Source: Bacteroidales bacterium (lineage in GTDB: Bacteria; Bacteroidota; Bacteroidia; Bacteroidales; ML635J-15). Taken from it: a DNA stretch of 49,451 nt. Made by a program: the position numbers and the translations under genes. The stretch spans positions 1-49,451 of the forward strand of contig JAFGVU010000015.1 of NCBI GenBank assembly GCA_016937855.1. The letters are read 5' to 3'. Below, one piece after another: positions 11,501 to 20,840 of the stretch. Within the stretch, counting starts at the first letter, position 1; each line of letters begins with the position of its first letter. The notes under the pieces are model-generated. The model was not told the origin of the DNA and did no database searches. It saw only the letters and a list, made by a program, of their open reading frames with translations.

Positions 11501-14500
11501 TTCGTAAACATCATCGCCCCTTGTATAAACTAGTGAATAAAAAGCCCATTCGTCAAGTGTTGGATAAGCATCTTGTGAAACCATAGTTTGTCCATCCATC
11601 TCAACAATAAAATGATTATTTTCATCAAAACCAATCCATAAACCACCAAGACTTGGATTTCCAATATTGATTAAACATTCACGACCTATACCATTACGTT
11701 TTGCCCAAAATTCAATTGAAAAATCTGTATGATCTAGATTAATGTGCTCGATAGTTAGATTATCATCAAGGCCATCAAAATGAACACTTGCATCATGAAG
11801 TAAAGTAGGACTATCAATAAGGTCTGTTCCATTTAACATACCTCTTAGTTTAATGTAACTTTCCGAACCATATTGTCCGAAATTGTAAAGTTCTCCACTA
11901 TTTATATCCTCATTAAATAAAATCGAAATATCCTCACCATAAGACAATATTCCGTCGGCAGGCTCAGGAGTTCCAAAAGGACGAGGTGTAATTCTGTCGA
12001 TTATACCATTTAGATGTTCTGATTGATATGTACTGCCATCCGAACAAATAGTTGTCAGGAATAAAGTATATGTACCGTCATTTAGTGCACTAACGTCCCA
12101 ATTGAAACTAATTTCTGATTGTCCATCAATATATAGTTTCTGGCCTGTAAACTCTTCCCAATCAGTGTCTATGGTGTCGTTATATAATGTCATGAATGTT
12201 GTTGGAGTAGCTCCCGATTGCTGATATTGTACAAATACTTTATCAAATGTTGACAAGTTAATATTATAGCCACTTACCGTTAGCGGTTTAATGTCATTAT
12301 TGTAAAAATTAATCACCCAGTCATCTTCAACATTATCAAAATTTACTTCTGTACAGGTAGGAATAAAATGCACAGAGAAAGCAACAGTGTCGGCAATATC
12401 AGGATAGTGGTCATCAGGATCATATTGACATGACGAATGAAGAATCAACTGCAAGTTTTCAAAATCCATAACACCTGAAGCACCTCTTTCCACAGTCAAT
12501 GTTTTAGTGAGAGTTTGTCCGGCAGGGATAAAGAAAGGTCTGTTTGGATTAATCCCGTCAATTCTTAGTACTGCTCCATCAGGATTTGCAGCCTCATCAA
12601 CCCAAAGTTCATAAGTTAGGTCGGCACCGGTTGGAGATTCATTCATTAATAGTAGTTGAAAAGTGGCAGCACTACCTTCAGGAACGTTAACAATTGTTGC
12701 AGGTTCTATTTCTATCTTTGGAGCTTCGTGATTCTGAGTTCCAGGATGGAGCAAGAATGGCTCGTGAGTAACAGAATCAATATAAAAAATTGTATATTCT
12801 TCGCCCTCGTATGGACAACGGGATTGTCCTCCCATAATTCTAAACATCGGCGAAGCCCCCTTTAGACCATAATAAACATCCGAATCGGAAATATCTGTTG
12901 AGTAATGAGCCATAACCCCCATATATCCTCCTGCAGTTGCAATAGCATATGACATGCTAAAAATATTTCCAGCTAATGGGTTAACAAGTTGCGTTAGAGC
13001 CTGAGAAATGACAAATGATGCAATAGCACCAGTGCCGACACCAATCCCAAGATTTCCCATATTATAACCCGGGTCATCATAGTTATTTGCGTTTAAAAAT
13101 GATTCTTTACCGTATCTATATGCTCCTAAACTATATTGCATAACATCGACACTGTAATAATCTCCTTGATTAGAATCATCAATAACGTAGGTCCATGTAA
13201 GAGTTTCTGTTTCGGTATCTGTTTGCCCAATCGACTGGTCAACATTGCGATAGTTTTGACTATAGGTCATTAAACCTGTTTTATTTATGCTAAAACCAGA
13301 CTCAGCCCCTCCAAACAATTCGAAACGATAGAAGTAATCTTTATTTGTAACACTTGTAGTTGTGCTTGATATAGAGTTTGTATATTCACCGGCATTACCA
13401 TCAAACGAAATGTTTTCGACCACATCCATATTAGTCCGGAATTTTGATGCTTCATTTAATGCAATTGTTTGTATCCATATTGCAATTTGTTGGTTCAAGA
13501 AAGCAACAGAATCAATTTCACTTTGCTCGCCTAGGAATTCATAACTTGGCATATTGTCACCGCTCAAAGCAATGGTATCTGCCCATAAAGGATTATCATT
13601 ACTGAATCCATAGTAAAGGTGGTTTGAAGGTATCTTACTATCGTATTTAGGTGTAGCCAACAAAACATAAATCATATCGCGATATGTGGGTAGCAGATTA
13701 TTTAAAATATGGTCTTGCGAATAAATAAAGAAAGTGCTCGATGGATCGTCAGTAACAGCAAATCCTGGTCGTTTACCAATGGAATACTCAGCAGAGGCGT
13801 CCGCAAGTTCAGGATCATCAAGATAATCGAGGCCAGATTCTGTACAATACGATTTTGGATATATTCTCAAGTTTTCTGTTTCGGTAAAGAAAAGGTTCAC
13901 AGACTTTCCAATATAAACATCTGCCATACTTCCGACAGCGTTAGGATCTGAGCTTGTTGAATAGGACTGACTAAAACTAAATTGTTCGACAAATTCTCCA
14001 CTGCGATCAACCCAGGATGTTGTCGAAATTCCCACATTGACATCCGATTGTACTTCTGAAGTAAATACAGGTCCGGCCAAACCACCTCCTGCTTCAAATT
14101 TTACTCCTCGCATTAAAACATTATCATATACACTTGAATTTCCGAGGTTAAAACTAAAATCACGACTTGTACTTATCGAACTACCCTGCTCAAGAGTAGT
14201 GTATGATCTGTCGCCAGGTGGGTCGTGCAAGACAAATTGTGGGATATCAGGACCGTAGGTTACATAATTTACACCCCCGGCATCTATGCCCCCTAATACG
14301 TATGCCCGATAAACATCTCCACCATTCCAAGCAATACTGTAGCTTCCAGCCTGTGCAGTAATAGTCATAGTTTTTGTAAACGATGTTTGATTACCTGTAT
14401 TCATGTTCATGTTGGGTAATCCAACTTTGAATTCAGTATAATCACTAACTCTTCCATAATCATCTGTAGCCAGATTATATGAGGGTTCGTTTATCTCCAG

Positions 14501-17500
14501 ATTGTTTACAACAGAAACCTGAGCATCTTTAACCGCAACGGTGTCATATACAGGGTCGACAGCATCGTAATTGGTGTAAACAGCTAATACCTGAATATCA
14601 ATATCATAGGTTTTACCCATAACAAATACCGGATAATTAAAAGGACTGTTCGAAACAAGGTCAATTGTATCTGTAAGCTCAGTATCGGGATTTGAGTAGT
14701 AGTACTCAGTTTCACCAATAAGTTGAGATCCGTCTTCTCCAAATATATGAATCGACGGTTCATTATAGTAAATGAAATTTCTGAGATAATCGTACTGATA
14801 AACAAGCACATCGCTAGTAATGATAGTATTATTATCAATAACTTCTTCAGTAAATATTGTATCTGTAACAACAGTTGGTTCCGGTATTTCTCTCAAATCA
14901 ATTGTGCCTAAATCGAGATTGTCCATTTGATAATGCTCGTTCCAAACAGAGTCAATTTTATAAACCCCGGGGATTAGTTCAATCTCGTACTCACCACTTT
15001 CGTTATCAGTAAAAATGGTTATTGCACTTGTTGCATTATTTGGATCCGGATCAATATCATACCCTGATTCATTTTTAAAAACTATTTGCCCCTGACCAAT
15101 ATTTGCATTTGACTTATTAAACCCAATTATCTTATCTCCTTCAACATCCCCACCAACAAATCTACCTGCGAGGATAACGGTAGTTTGATCATAAAAAGTG
15201 ATATTATTAACATTATCCTGAAAGTTAAATGTTGGATAGTCATTGTTTTGAGTTGGTGCAGGCCATTGCCCGTTATTAGTAAAGACATGCCCGTCTTTTT
15301 TTACAGAAATGTAATGCTGCCCAATAGGCACAGAGATTGAAATTTGCCCATATTGGTTAGTTTGTATAGGATTTCCACCTGCATCAAACTGCTGAGTATT
15401 ATCGATATATATATTTGCAGCTTCTACAGGAAAATTGGTTCCGGCATAGTAAACAGTTCCTGTAAAATCAAAAGCTGATTGGTCGATAAAATTAATATTA
15501 TTATGTACCGGCGTTCCATCTCCAATAAAAAGTGTAATATCTGTTGGATTGAATTCATGGACACCAAGGAAAGGGCTAACAGAAAAAACATTTCCATTTC
15601 CAGAATATCTGATTCCTTTAATAATGTAATTTCCATTTGCATCAGTTATTCCGCTTGGGTGTAATTGCTCAAAACTAGGTGTTTCATCAGACCAAATTGG
15701 CCAATAGTCCTCATATCCGGGATCGGCTACCATATCATTTTTATTGAACACAGAGTTTTGACTCGACAAATCGTAAGCTCCATATCCGTAGCTCTCATCT
15801 AACCTGTAATAACTAATAAGCCCTTGCTCGCTTCCAGTAAGTATTCTGGTATAATCTCTGGCTATCTGTTCCGGAGTCCTCACAACTTGCCAAATCCTAA
15901 TTTCATCCATATTGCCTTTAAAGAGAGTATTAACCCCCAAGGCAATTCCAAAAGAAGATTTCAAATTATGGAAACTAGGTCCACAGTCGGAACCTTCGGT
16001 ATCTTGTGGTATCCAAGGAAATTGACCTACGGGAATTACATTGGCAGCGATTTCCTCACCGTTCAAATACATAATAAATGTACCGTTATTAGGATCGACA
16101 GTAACTGCAATATGATACCAAGTATCAGCAATAAGAACAGTATCTCCTTCAAGTTGAGCTATTGGATCTTCACTATCGCCTCCACTACAATTAAAGCGAT
16201 GTTCATTTATTGCAGCAATAGGTTTCATGTTTTGAAGACCTACGTAAAAATTTCCGTAGTAGATACTATAAATAATATTTCTTTGACCCGACATCATCAA
16301 TTCAGGTTTTATCCATGTTTCTAGGCTAAAAGGATTATGCAAAAGAGAATCATCCGCGATTTCGTCAGGCCAGCAAAACCTTTGAATTCCATCAAAATAT
16401 AATGAGCCTGAAATTAAGTTTTCATCTGTAGAAACTCTAACTTCCACATTCTCAACTGCATTTCCTCCCGAATAGCTAACTTTACCTGATACAATTCCCG
16501 AACTATATCTAAATCCGGTTGCTTCAAGTGTATCAGAATATTCTATCACAGAATTACATTCACCTTTTGCTCGTATCAAATACTCATAAAAAACATTTGC
16601 TTCAGTATTATTGTCTTCATAATAAGTGGCATTTGCATTTGTAATGGTACTTAACAAGCTGTACGATTGTCCAGACTTTCTCCGATATATCTCGTATTCG
16701 TCAACATCAGCAATCTTGTTTGGATTTACTGTCCACTCCAATAAAACTTTTGTACTATAATATCCTTTAGACGCATCAAAATCGGCACGATGATTAAATT
16801 CAACATCAGTATATGTAAAAACATCATCAAAAACCATTGGTTTATATACCACTCCCGAAGTTGTTGATAAAGAGCTGTTTTCACCACATTGGTTATAGGC
16901 CTCAACTTTATATTCGTAGTTTACGCAAGATTCGGCAAAATCAATATATTCTCTTTCATCTACATCTATTCCTTCTTCAATGACCTCGAAGGATCCAGCA
17001 CCTACTTTTCGATATATTCTAAATGCAGTTGCAGGAGCACCTGATTGTGTAAAATCCCAAGTAATATTAAAAACATCGCTATCCAGTGTAGCAACTACAT
17101 TTGTAGGTGCCGTTGTACATTCTGTATTGGCTGTACCAGTTTTAATTGAGCTATAGTTTAAGTAATCATCTCCATTTGCATCAACACGATACTGAATTGG
17201 TTTTCCTTGATTTCCCCCTGTTACCACATGTGTGTATTGTGTTCCGGAAACTGCCCCATCGAGTAAAATCCAACCTGTTTCATTAATATTGCAATAAAGA
17301 GAATAATCTTCGGGTACAGATGGATCTGTCACTTGATTCCAAGCAAGTTTGACAGTTCCGTTGCAAACAGAAGCAGCATCCTCCACTACACTAAGTCCGG
17401 TAACATTGTTAAATTCTTTGAGGTAATAATCAATAAAAGTAATATCATTTCCGGCATCCAGATACTGCCCTGTTTCCGGATTTTTCCAATAGGTCTTTAT

Positions 17501-18532
17501 TTTGTAATCATAAGGGGAATCTCCTACTAGGGATGGATCGTTGTCAATATAATAAGTGTCATTGGTCCGGCATAATAAATCCCAAGTGCTGCTACCATCA
17601 AGTCTGCGGTAAATATAATTAGTGTGATATGACGAACTTGATTCCCAATCGAGTCTAATATTATCAAAATCAGTGGTAATTGTTGCCCCGTATGCATTTA
17701 CAGGTCCGCCAGGATGGTTTCTGCTTGTACTTCTGGTTATCCCGTATTCAACCATTGATTTATTTGAGACCAGAGAATAAATATTATCAACATCAGTAAA
17801 CATGTTGATCTTCAAATAGTTATAAAGATAGGAAGCTTCAAATGTTTCCTCCTCGTCAAATGTTTTGTTCCAGATATAGGATATCTCAGAATCTGTTAGT
17901 TTCTTTTCAGCCCATACTCGAAAACCACTAATATATCCACGAAAATCTTCAGAATGATTATTGTCATGTCCTCCAAGCACACAGTGCCATGATGGGATTT
18001 TATTAAAAACAAAAGAACCTTCCTTTACTTTTACTCCATCAATATATAACCTCATTGTATAATCATCATAAGTAAGAGCAACATGTCTCCATTGGTTCAT
18101 AAAATCTCCATCGTAGTCGATATTATACATTATGTCTGTATTTCCTCCTGAATCGTTACCATCACTGATTCTGATACGCCAGTTTCCTTCAGAGGTTTCT
18201 TCAAAATACAAGAGCAGGCTATTGAAATCATCATCCCAGGGTCCAGCTGCAAAAAAGAAGTACGTATTATCTGATGAACTATCATCCGGCCATGTACATT
18301 TTAACCACATATCAATTGTAAAACTTCCTGTAAACCAATAACTTGCATTATTTGCTTCTGTAGCGTTTAGCTCATTAACATTAATGTAGCTATCCGCACC
18401 ATCAAAATATGGTATATTTGTCCAGGCTGTCCTTGTTTCTGATTCGTCTATACAGGTCTGAGAATAAAGACTATTCGACAAAAAGAGTAATAAAATCCAA
18501 ACAAGGTGAAAATAGGGCTTAAAAATTCTCAT
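8525..18532 (-). CDS. Giant (3335 aa) multidomain surface protein: LamG, FN3-like, type IX sorting
   Basis: This is a 10-kb gene with no visible frameshift. It has an N-terminal signal peptide (ends SLYSQ). Four LamG/concanavalin-A-like domains start at about residues 42, 707, 2250 and 2462; each opens with a Y/H/D-F-D/Q-G motif and ends with an IW/VW-x-x-x-R-T-type strand. Four fibronectin-III-like repeats fill about 280-680, and a carboxypeptidase-regulatory-like domain lies near 1020-1095. A long unassigned middle part follows (about 1250-2000). Near the C-terminus are the WSVNP/DDVC module, two GWNW repeats (about 2971 and 3059) and a type A sorting domain (VYPNPFRKDINL, from about 3252). 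The likely role is a cell-surface adhesin or glycan-binding protein exported by the type IX system; the ligand is unknown. A TPR-LuxR regulator gene lies 100 bp upstream. Confidence 0.9.
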   Translation of the reverse strand: MRIFKPYFHLVWILLLFLSNSLYSQTCIDESETRTAWTNIPYFDGADSYINVNELNATEANNASYWFTGSFTIDMWLKCTWPDDSSSDNTYFFFAAGPWDDDFNSLLLYFEETSEGNWRIRISDGNDSGGNTDIMYNIDYDGDFMNQWRHVALTYDDYTMRLYIDGVKVKEGSFVFNKIPSWHCVLGGHDNNHSEDFRGYISGFRVWAEKKLTDSEISYIWNKTFDEEETFEASYLYNYLKINMFTDVDNIYSLVSNKSMVEYGITRSTSRNHPGGPVNAYGATITTDFDNIRLDWESSSSYHTNYIYRRLDGSSTWDLLCRTNDTYYIDNDPSLVGDSPYDYKIKTYWKNPETGQYLDAGNDITFIDYYLKEFNNVTGLSVVEDAASVCNGTVKLAWNQVTDPSVPEDYSLYCNINETGWILLDGAVSGTQYTHVVTGGNQGKPIQYRVDANGDDYLNYSSIKTGTANTECTTAPTNVVATLDSDVFNITWDFTQSGAPATAFRIYRKVGAGSFEVIEEGIDVDEREYIDFAESCVNYEYKVEAYNQCGENSSLSTTSGVVYKPMVFDDVFTYTDVEFNHRADFDASKGYYSTKVLLEWTVNPNKIADVDEYEIYRRKSGQSYSLLSTITNANATYYEDNNTEANVFYEYLIRAKGECNSVIEYSDTLEATGFRYSSGIVSGKVSYSGGNAVENVEVRVSTDENLISGSLYFDGIQRFCWPDEIADDSLLHNPFSLETWIKPELMMSGQRNIIYSIYYGNFYVGLQNMKPIAAINEHRFNCSGGDSEDPIAQLEGDTVLIADTWYHIAVTVDPNNGTFIMYLNGEEIAANVIPVGQFPWIPQDTEGSDCGPSFHNLKSSFGIALGVNTLFKGNMDEIRIWQVVRTPEQIARDYTRILTGSEQGLISYYRLDESYGYGAYDLSSQNSVFNKNDMVADPGYEDYWPIWSDETPSFEQLHPSGITDANGNYIIKGIRYSGNGNVFSVSPFLGVHEFNPTDITLFIGDGTPVHNNINFIDQSAFDFTGTVYYAGTNFPVEAANIYIDNTQQFDAGGNPIQTNQYGQISISVPIGQHYISVKKDGHVFTNNGQWPAPTQNNDYPTFNFQDNVNNITFYDQTTVILAGRFVGGDVEGDKIIGFNKSNANIGQGQIVFKNESGYDIDPDPNNATSAITIFTDNESGEYEIELIPGVYKIDSVWNEHYQMDNLDLGTIDLREIPEPTVVTDTIFTEEVIDNNTIITSDVLVYQYDYLRNFIYYNEPSIHIFGEDGSQLIGETEYYYSNPDTELTDTIDLVSNSPFNYPVFVMGKTYDIDIQVLAVYTNYDAVDPVYDTVAVKDAQVSVVNNLEINEPSYNLATDDYGRVSDYTEFKVGLPNMNMNTGNQTSFTKTMTITAQAGSYSIAWNGGDVYRAYVLGGIDAGGVNYVTYGPDIPQFVLHDPPGDRSYTTLEQGSSISTSRDFSFNLGNSSVYDNVLMRGVKFEAGGGLAGPVFTSEVQSDVNVGISTTSWVDRSGEFVEQFSFSQSYSTSSDPNAVGSMADVYIGKSVNLFFTETENLRIYPKSYCTESGLDYLDDPELADASAEYSIGKRPGFAVTDDPSSTFFIYSQDHILNNLLPTYRDMIYVLLATPKYDSKIPSNHLYYGFSNDNPLWADTIALSGDNMPSYEFLGEQSEIDSVAFLNQQIAIWIQTIALNEASKFRTNMDVVENISFDGNAGEYTNSISSTTTSVTNKDYFYRFELFGGAESGFSINKTGLMTYSQNYRNVDQSIGQTDTETETLTWTYVIDDSNQGDYYSVDVMQYSLGAYRYGKESFLNANNYDDPGYNMGNLGIGVGTGAIASFVISQALTQLVNPLAGNIFSMSYAIATAGGYMGVMAHYSTDISDSDVYYGLKGASPMFRIMGGQSRCPYEGEEYTIFYIDSVTHEPFLLHPGTQNHEAPKIEIEPATIVNVPEGSAATFQLLLMNESPTGADLTYELWVDEAANPDGAVLRIDGINPNRPFFIPAGQTLTKTLTVERGASGVMDFENLQLILHSSCQYDPDDHYPDIADTVAFSVHFIPTCTEVNFDNVEDDWVINFYNNDIKPLTVSGYNINLSTFDKVFVQYQQSGATPTTFMTLYNDTIDTDWEEFTGQKLYIDGQSEISFNWDVSALNDGTYTLFLTTICSDGSTYQSEHLNGIIDRITPRPFGTPEPADGILSYGEDISILFNEDINSGELYNFGQYGSESYIKLRGMLNGTDLIDSPTLLHDASVHFDGLDDNLTIEHINLDHTDFSIEFWAKRNGIGRECLINIGNPSLGGLWIGFDENNHFIVEMDGQTMVSQDAYPTLDEWAFYSLVYTRGDDVYEPQMTMLVLSGASGSPEVQEFDMYFSLEGIMYVAYCPEDASAFYGNIHEMRIWNYARQTTEISAQKGQILNGYEEGLYSLWPLNEASGDYAKDIAFGRNAEMNGTWHVSRDGKALDLQGNNCFPVPAGSMVYSDQADFTIEFWFKLASPASDVALISNGYLENDFNEHGWNITATSDEEIIISNNGNSVAVSAEQYLDNSWHHFALSLNRIGYLSIYLDGNLVETESPTNFEGFGASQFVAGARWYNLAMIDYYDQYMTGQMDEIRVWNAARTQDQIQRYMNYTLTGDEPGLKGYFPFEDVTIEDPSISNENSGNFTLDTIGVAGDTLLPVNVFTSETPNMKLQRPEILIPHTIVISDDEVIISPNVDDNEIENQILDISISGVKDLHNNVLASTVTWPAFIDRNNVVWDLQELEIEKFVEEETIITVNIRNKGGLNESYQITNIPDWMEVNPLSGNLTPLEVEEIEITIKPELNIGEYERDINLVASMDYNERLGINVKVNGHTPDWSVNPEDYLNTANIIGQLSIGNVLSTDEEDIVACFVDDVCRGVANVEYLDNLDIYLVFLNAYANGNGETMEFRVYDASTGEIFANVTPSLEFEANELYGSISNPLPINVTNYVEQNITINSGWNWVSFNVYSDDFNDINIALSDFDAYNRDLMKSQTSFTHYRSNGNWHGSLTSLDVMSTYKLKASNAQTFSMSGYRVIADTVQIPISTGWNWIGYPLSVQKSLMEALSSLSPSDNDIIKSQYQFAVYSELQGWIGSLTYMQPGKGYILYSSSDGVLEYTSGVTSKTYIEVDDDSDLPATEQNMTIIAELELENPELYDVLAYDENGVCGKAKPIKLVDGSVRFFITINSIAPETIRFEAKTLYGGLYANEKISFKSNQMEGSLDNPMLLTFGKEDASVFADVYPNPFRKDINLNFYLNNDQEVQIKLFNGLGTEISIAQIELTKGSHQLDLMHELGLDKNLSDGVYMLKIEYNGKEELIKIVKN

Positions 18533-18563
18533 AACTAAATGCTATTAAATTTACTATAAAAAA

Positions 18564-18571
18564 CAAATTTA
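18564..18571 (-). promoter_or_regulatory. Candidate -7 box for the giant surface-protein gene
   Basis: TAAATTTG matches the Bacteroidota TAnnTTTG -7 box and lies 32 nt before the ATG. The -33 region is only a loose match (TATTG). Confidence 0.4.
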
Positions 18572-18631
18572 AAGCTTTTAGTAACAATATTGGCAAAATA
18601 AGCTAAGACAAAAGGTAAGACATTTGAATAA

Positions 18632-20110
18632 TTAGAGGTTTTTAAAATACTCTATCAAGTCGATGTCGGCATCGACATTAATCTTTTTTCTCAACCTCTG
18701 TCGGCCTTTATCTACAGATGTTTGAGCAATGCTTAAAATTCCTGCTATATCCTTAGATTTAAATCCGGCTTTAAGCAAAGCGCATAATTTAATTTCATTC
18801 TCGGAAAGATTTGGGTGCTTTATCTTTAACTGAGAAAAGAAATCGGGAAAACTTTGATTAAAACTTAATAAGAAGCTGTGCCAGTTTTGCTCAGTATTAA
18901 TATTGGCATTCAATATTGAAATGGCCTCTTGCTGATTCTTTTGAGAAATTGCTGTTTTTACAGACTCAAGCACTTTGTTATATGATACCACATTGGCAAT
19001 TGCTCCAGAAAGCTCCTGATTCTTTTTTGCATAATCTATTTCCAGTATTTTCGCTTTCATTTTTGCAATATTTTTCTCCTGCAAAAGATTTTTTCTGTTA
19101 AGCCGATAAATAGAAATAGCAGCTAATAATGAAATTATAAGTATGATAATAATTATGATTAGCATTACATTATCCTGCCTTCTTAACTCGCTTTCCTTTT
19201 GTCCTTCCAAGATTTTCGCTTCTTTCAATTCAAGGTCATATTTTGCAGCCATTTCCATGATTTGTTTATCAAGAAGATTATTCAAAAAAACAAGTTGTAA
19301 TCTACGGGCTTCTTCCTGATAGTAAAATGCACTTTCATAATTCTCAACTAGTTTATAGAGTTTCGATTTGTGCAAATAGAGTCGCATCAGCATGTATTGA
19401 TCATTTGTTTTGTCACAATAATTCATTGTCGAATCAATAATCCTATTTGCTTCTTCAAACCGGTTTAATGTCATGTAAACACTACTAATATTAATCGCTA
19501 CATTAGACATGTGAAGATACATTTTCAGTTCTTTAAACAAATACATTGATTCATTTAATAAAAGTAATGCTTGATCTTGTTCTCCACGTTGTTTTAGTAT
19601 CCATCCTATTTCGTTTTTTGCTGTTGCTGTAACAAAATCAAAAGAATTTTTTTCTGAAATATACAATGCCATTTCTGAATATTTATAAGCAGAATCGGCA
19701 TAATACTCCGTTTTTCTAGATTCATTAAATAGTGCGGCAATTCTTGTATAAGCACTTGCTTTCTCCTCATCTTCAATATATGGACTCTTTACAGCATCAT
19801 AAAGCATATCAAACCCTTTTTCATATTCTCTTCTTTGTCTATAAGCTTCGGATAGCGCAATTTGAGTTTTGAAAAAAAGCTTGGAGTTTACTTGGGTTTG
19901 TTCAAGCAACTCGAGCAATTTTGGGATAGCAATATTGGACATCCCCCTGTAAAGATAAAACTGTGCTTCTGAAAACAGAATACTATCAGCGATAAGACTT
20001 TCATGATTTGATTGCTTTACTAAAGAATACTCAAATAAATGTTGGGCATTAATATTTAATGAAATCAAAATTCCAAGAAAGTTAAGTAATATTATTCTCT
20101 TAATCTTCAT
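18632..20110 (-). CDS. TPR-containing, membrane-anchored LuxR-type transcriptional regulator
   Basis: The 492-aa protein has a signal-like N-terminus (ending INAQ), then TPR-like helical repeats over about residues 30-290. One transmembrane helix, rich in Ile and Leu, lies at about 313-337; a charged coiled coil follows. The C-terminal helix-turn-helix (about 430-490) contains LSENEIKLCALLKAGFKSKD and a basic recognition helix. This architecture is a known Bacteroidota family in which a periplasmic TPR sensor is linked to a cytoplasmic LuxR-like DNA-binding domain. It lies directly upstream of the 3335-aa secreted protein in the same direction, so that gene is a reasonable target (inference). 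folB ends 30 bp before its start, so the two may share a transcript. Confidence 0.85.
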   Translation of the reverse strand: MKIKRIILLNFLGILISLNINAQHLFEYSLVKQSNHESLIADSILFSEAQFYLYRGMSNIAIPKLLELLEQTQVNSKLFFKTQIALSEAYRQRREYEKGFDMLYDAVKSPYIEDEEKASAYTRIAALFNESRKTEYYADSAYKYSEMALYISEKNSFDFVTATAKNEIGWILKQRGEQDQALLLLNESMYLFKELKMYLHMSNVAINISSVYMTLNRFEEANRIIDSTMNYCDKTNDQYMLMRLYLHKSKLYKLVENYESAFYYQEEARRLQLVFLNNLLDKQIMEMAAKYDLELKEAKILEGQKESELRRQDNVMLIIIIIILIISLLAAISIYRLNRKNLLQEKNIAKMKAKILEIDYAKKNQELSGAIANVVSYNKVLESVKTAISQKNQQEAISILNANINTEQNWHSFLLSFNQSFPDFFSQLKIKHPNLSENEIKLCALLKAGFKSKDIAGILSIAQTSVDKGRQRLRKKINVDADIDLIEYFKNL

Positions 20111-20140
20111 CTATATTAACTAAAATATTCTAATAAAAGA

Positions 20141-20500
20141 TCATCTTTCCCTACATATCTCCACTCCAACAGCACCAATTTGACCACCCATTGGAGGGTT
20201 GATTTTTCTGATTTTTACAGATGCTTTTTTAAGTTCAGAAAATTCAATAAATAAAACATCAAGGATATCAGATGCAATTTTTTCTAACAAATTCGACTTT
20301 GTATTTTTAAAGACATCCCTAATTAATGCATACGCTACTTGATAATTTATTGCATCGTCCAAACTATCCGAAATTTCTGCAGTTCGGGTATCTGCATACA
20401 TTGTTAAATCGACAAGAAATTTGTTTCCGGCGGTTTTCTCCTCTGGATAATGACCGTGGAAGGCGAAAAATTCCATGTCGGAGATAAATATTTTATTCAT
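20141..20500 (-). CDS. folB: Dihydroneopterin aldolase
   Basis: FolB converts 7,8-dihydroneopterin to 6-hydroxymethyl-7,8-dihydropterin and glycolaldehyde in folate synthesis. With the start used here the protein has 119 aa, the usual FolB length. It shows the family pattern FHGHYPEEKTAGNKF (14-28), the Tyr of NYQVAY (52-57), LLEKIA (71-76) and the C-terminal K-I-N-P-P-M-G-G (99-106) carrying the catalytic Lys. An upstream in-frame ATG at 20542 would add 14 residues, but a TAnnTTTG promoter box (20516-20523) falls inside that extension, so the ATG at 20500 is preferred. The gene stands away from other folate genes. Confidence 0.93.
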   Translation of the reverse strand: MNKIFISDMEFFAFHGHYPEEKTAGNKFLVDLTMYADTRTAEISDSLDDAINYQVAYALIRDVFKNTKSNLLEKIASDILDVLFIEFSELKKASVKIRKINPPMGGQIGAVGVEICRER

Positions 20501-20515
20501 AATTTGTTTTTTTTT

Positions 20516-20523
20516 CAAAAGTA
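20516..20523 (-). promoter_or_regulatory. -7 box upstream of folB
   Basis: TACTTTTG matches TAnnTTTG and is 16 nt from the chosen folB ATG. It decides the start, because it lies inside the longer open frame. Confidence 0.5.
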
Positions 20524-20572
20524 GTGAAATTTTATTAAACATTTACTTTTGTCATAATTCGAGTACCTCATC

Positions 20573-20680
20573 AAAAGTGGCTTTTGGATTGCCTGCGCTC
20601 CAAAGAAACACCAAAATAGTTTTAGAAGCATATCTTACTCCTGACTTTCACTGCGTTATGTCAAGGCTAAAATAAATAAG
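20573..20680. other. G+C-richer non-coding patch between folB and the Fic operator
   Basis: This stretch is visibly richer in G+C than its very AT-rich flanks. Short open frames cross it on both strands but have no start signal or recognised motif. It may be the remnant of a lost gene or mobile segment; I cannot identify it. Confidence 0.3.
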
Positions 20681-20764
20681 TTCGCAAGTTGGAGAACTCA
20701 AAAAAACAAATAAAAATAAGTGTAATTATTCCTAATTAGAATAATTTGTAAACTATAAATTTAA

Positions 20765-20809
20765 CTAATATTTCCAAATTATTGATAAATTTGGAAATAT
20801 TTTGAAAAA
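20765..20809. repeat. 45-bp palindromic repeat, copy 1 (putative Fic operator)
   Basis: It contains a perfect 14-bp inverted repeat, AATATTTCCAAATT at 20767-20780 and its complement at 20788-20801, around a 7-nt spacer. A second copy at 22160-22204 matches at 43 of 45 positions. The right arm covers the TTTG that would be the -33 box of the Fic promoter, so a protein bound here could block transcription. The winged-helix C-terminus of the Fic protein is a natural candidate for the binder (inference). Confidence 0.8.
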
Positions 20810-20821
20810 ACTCTATCTTTG
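20790..20821 (+). promoter_or_regulatory. Promoter of the Fic gene
   Basis: TTTG at 20790-20793 and TATCTTTG at 20814-20821, separated by 20 nt, fit the Bacteroidota -33/-7 pattern. The -7 box lies 20 nt before the ATG at 20841 and the -33 box sits in the palindrome's right arm. Confidence 0.6.
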
Positions 20822-20840
20822 TAAAATACAAAATCAGACT

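Noticed and set aside
20802-20840. TTG-started 13-codon extension of the Fic protein
   Set aside because: It overlaps the TATCTTTG promoter box and is not needed for any domain.
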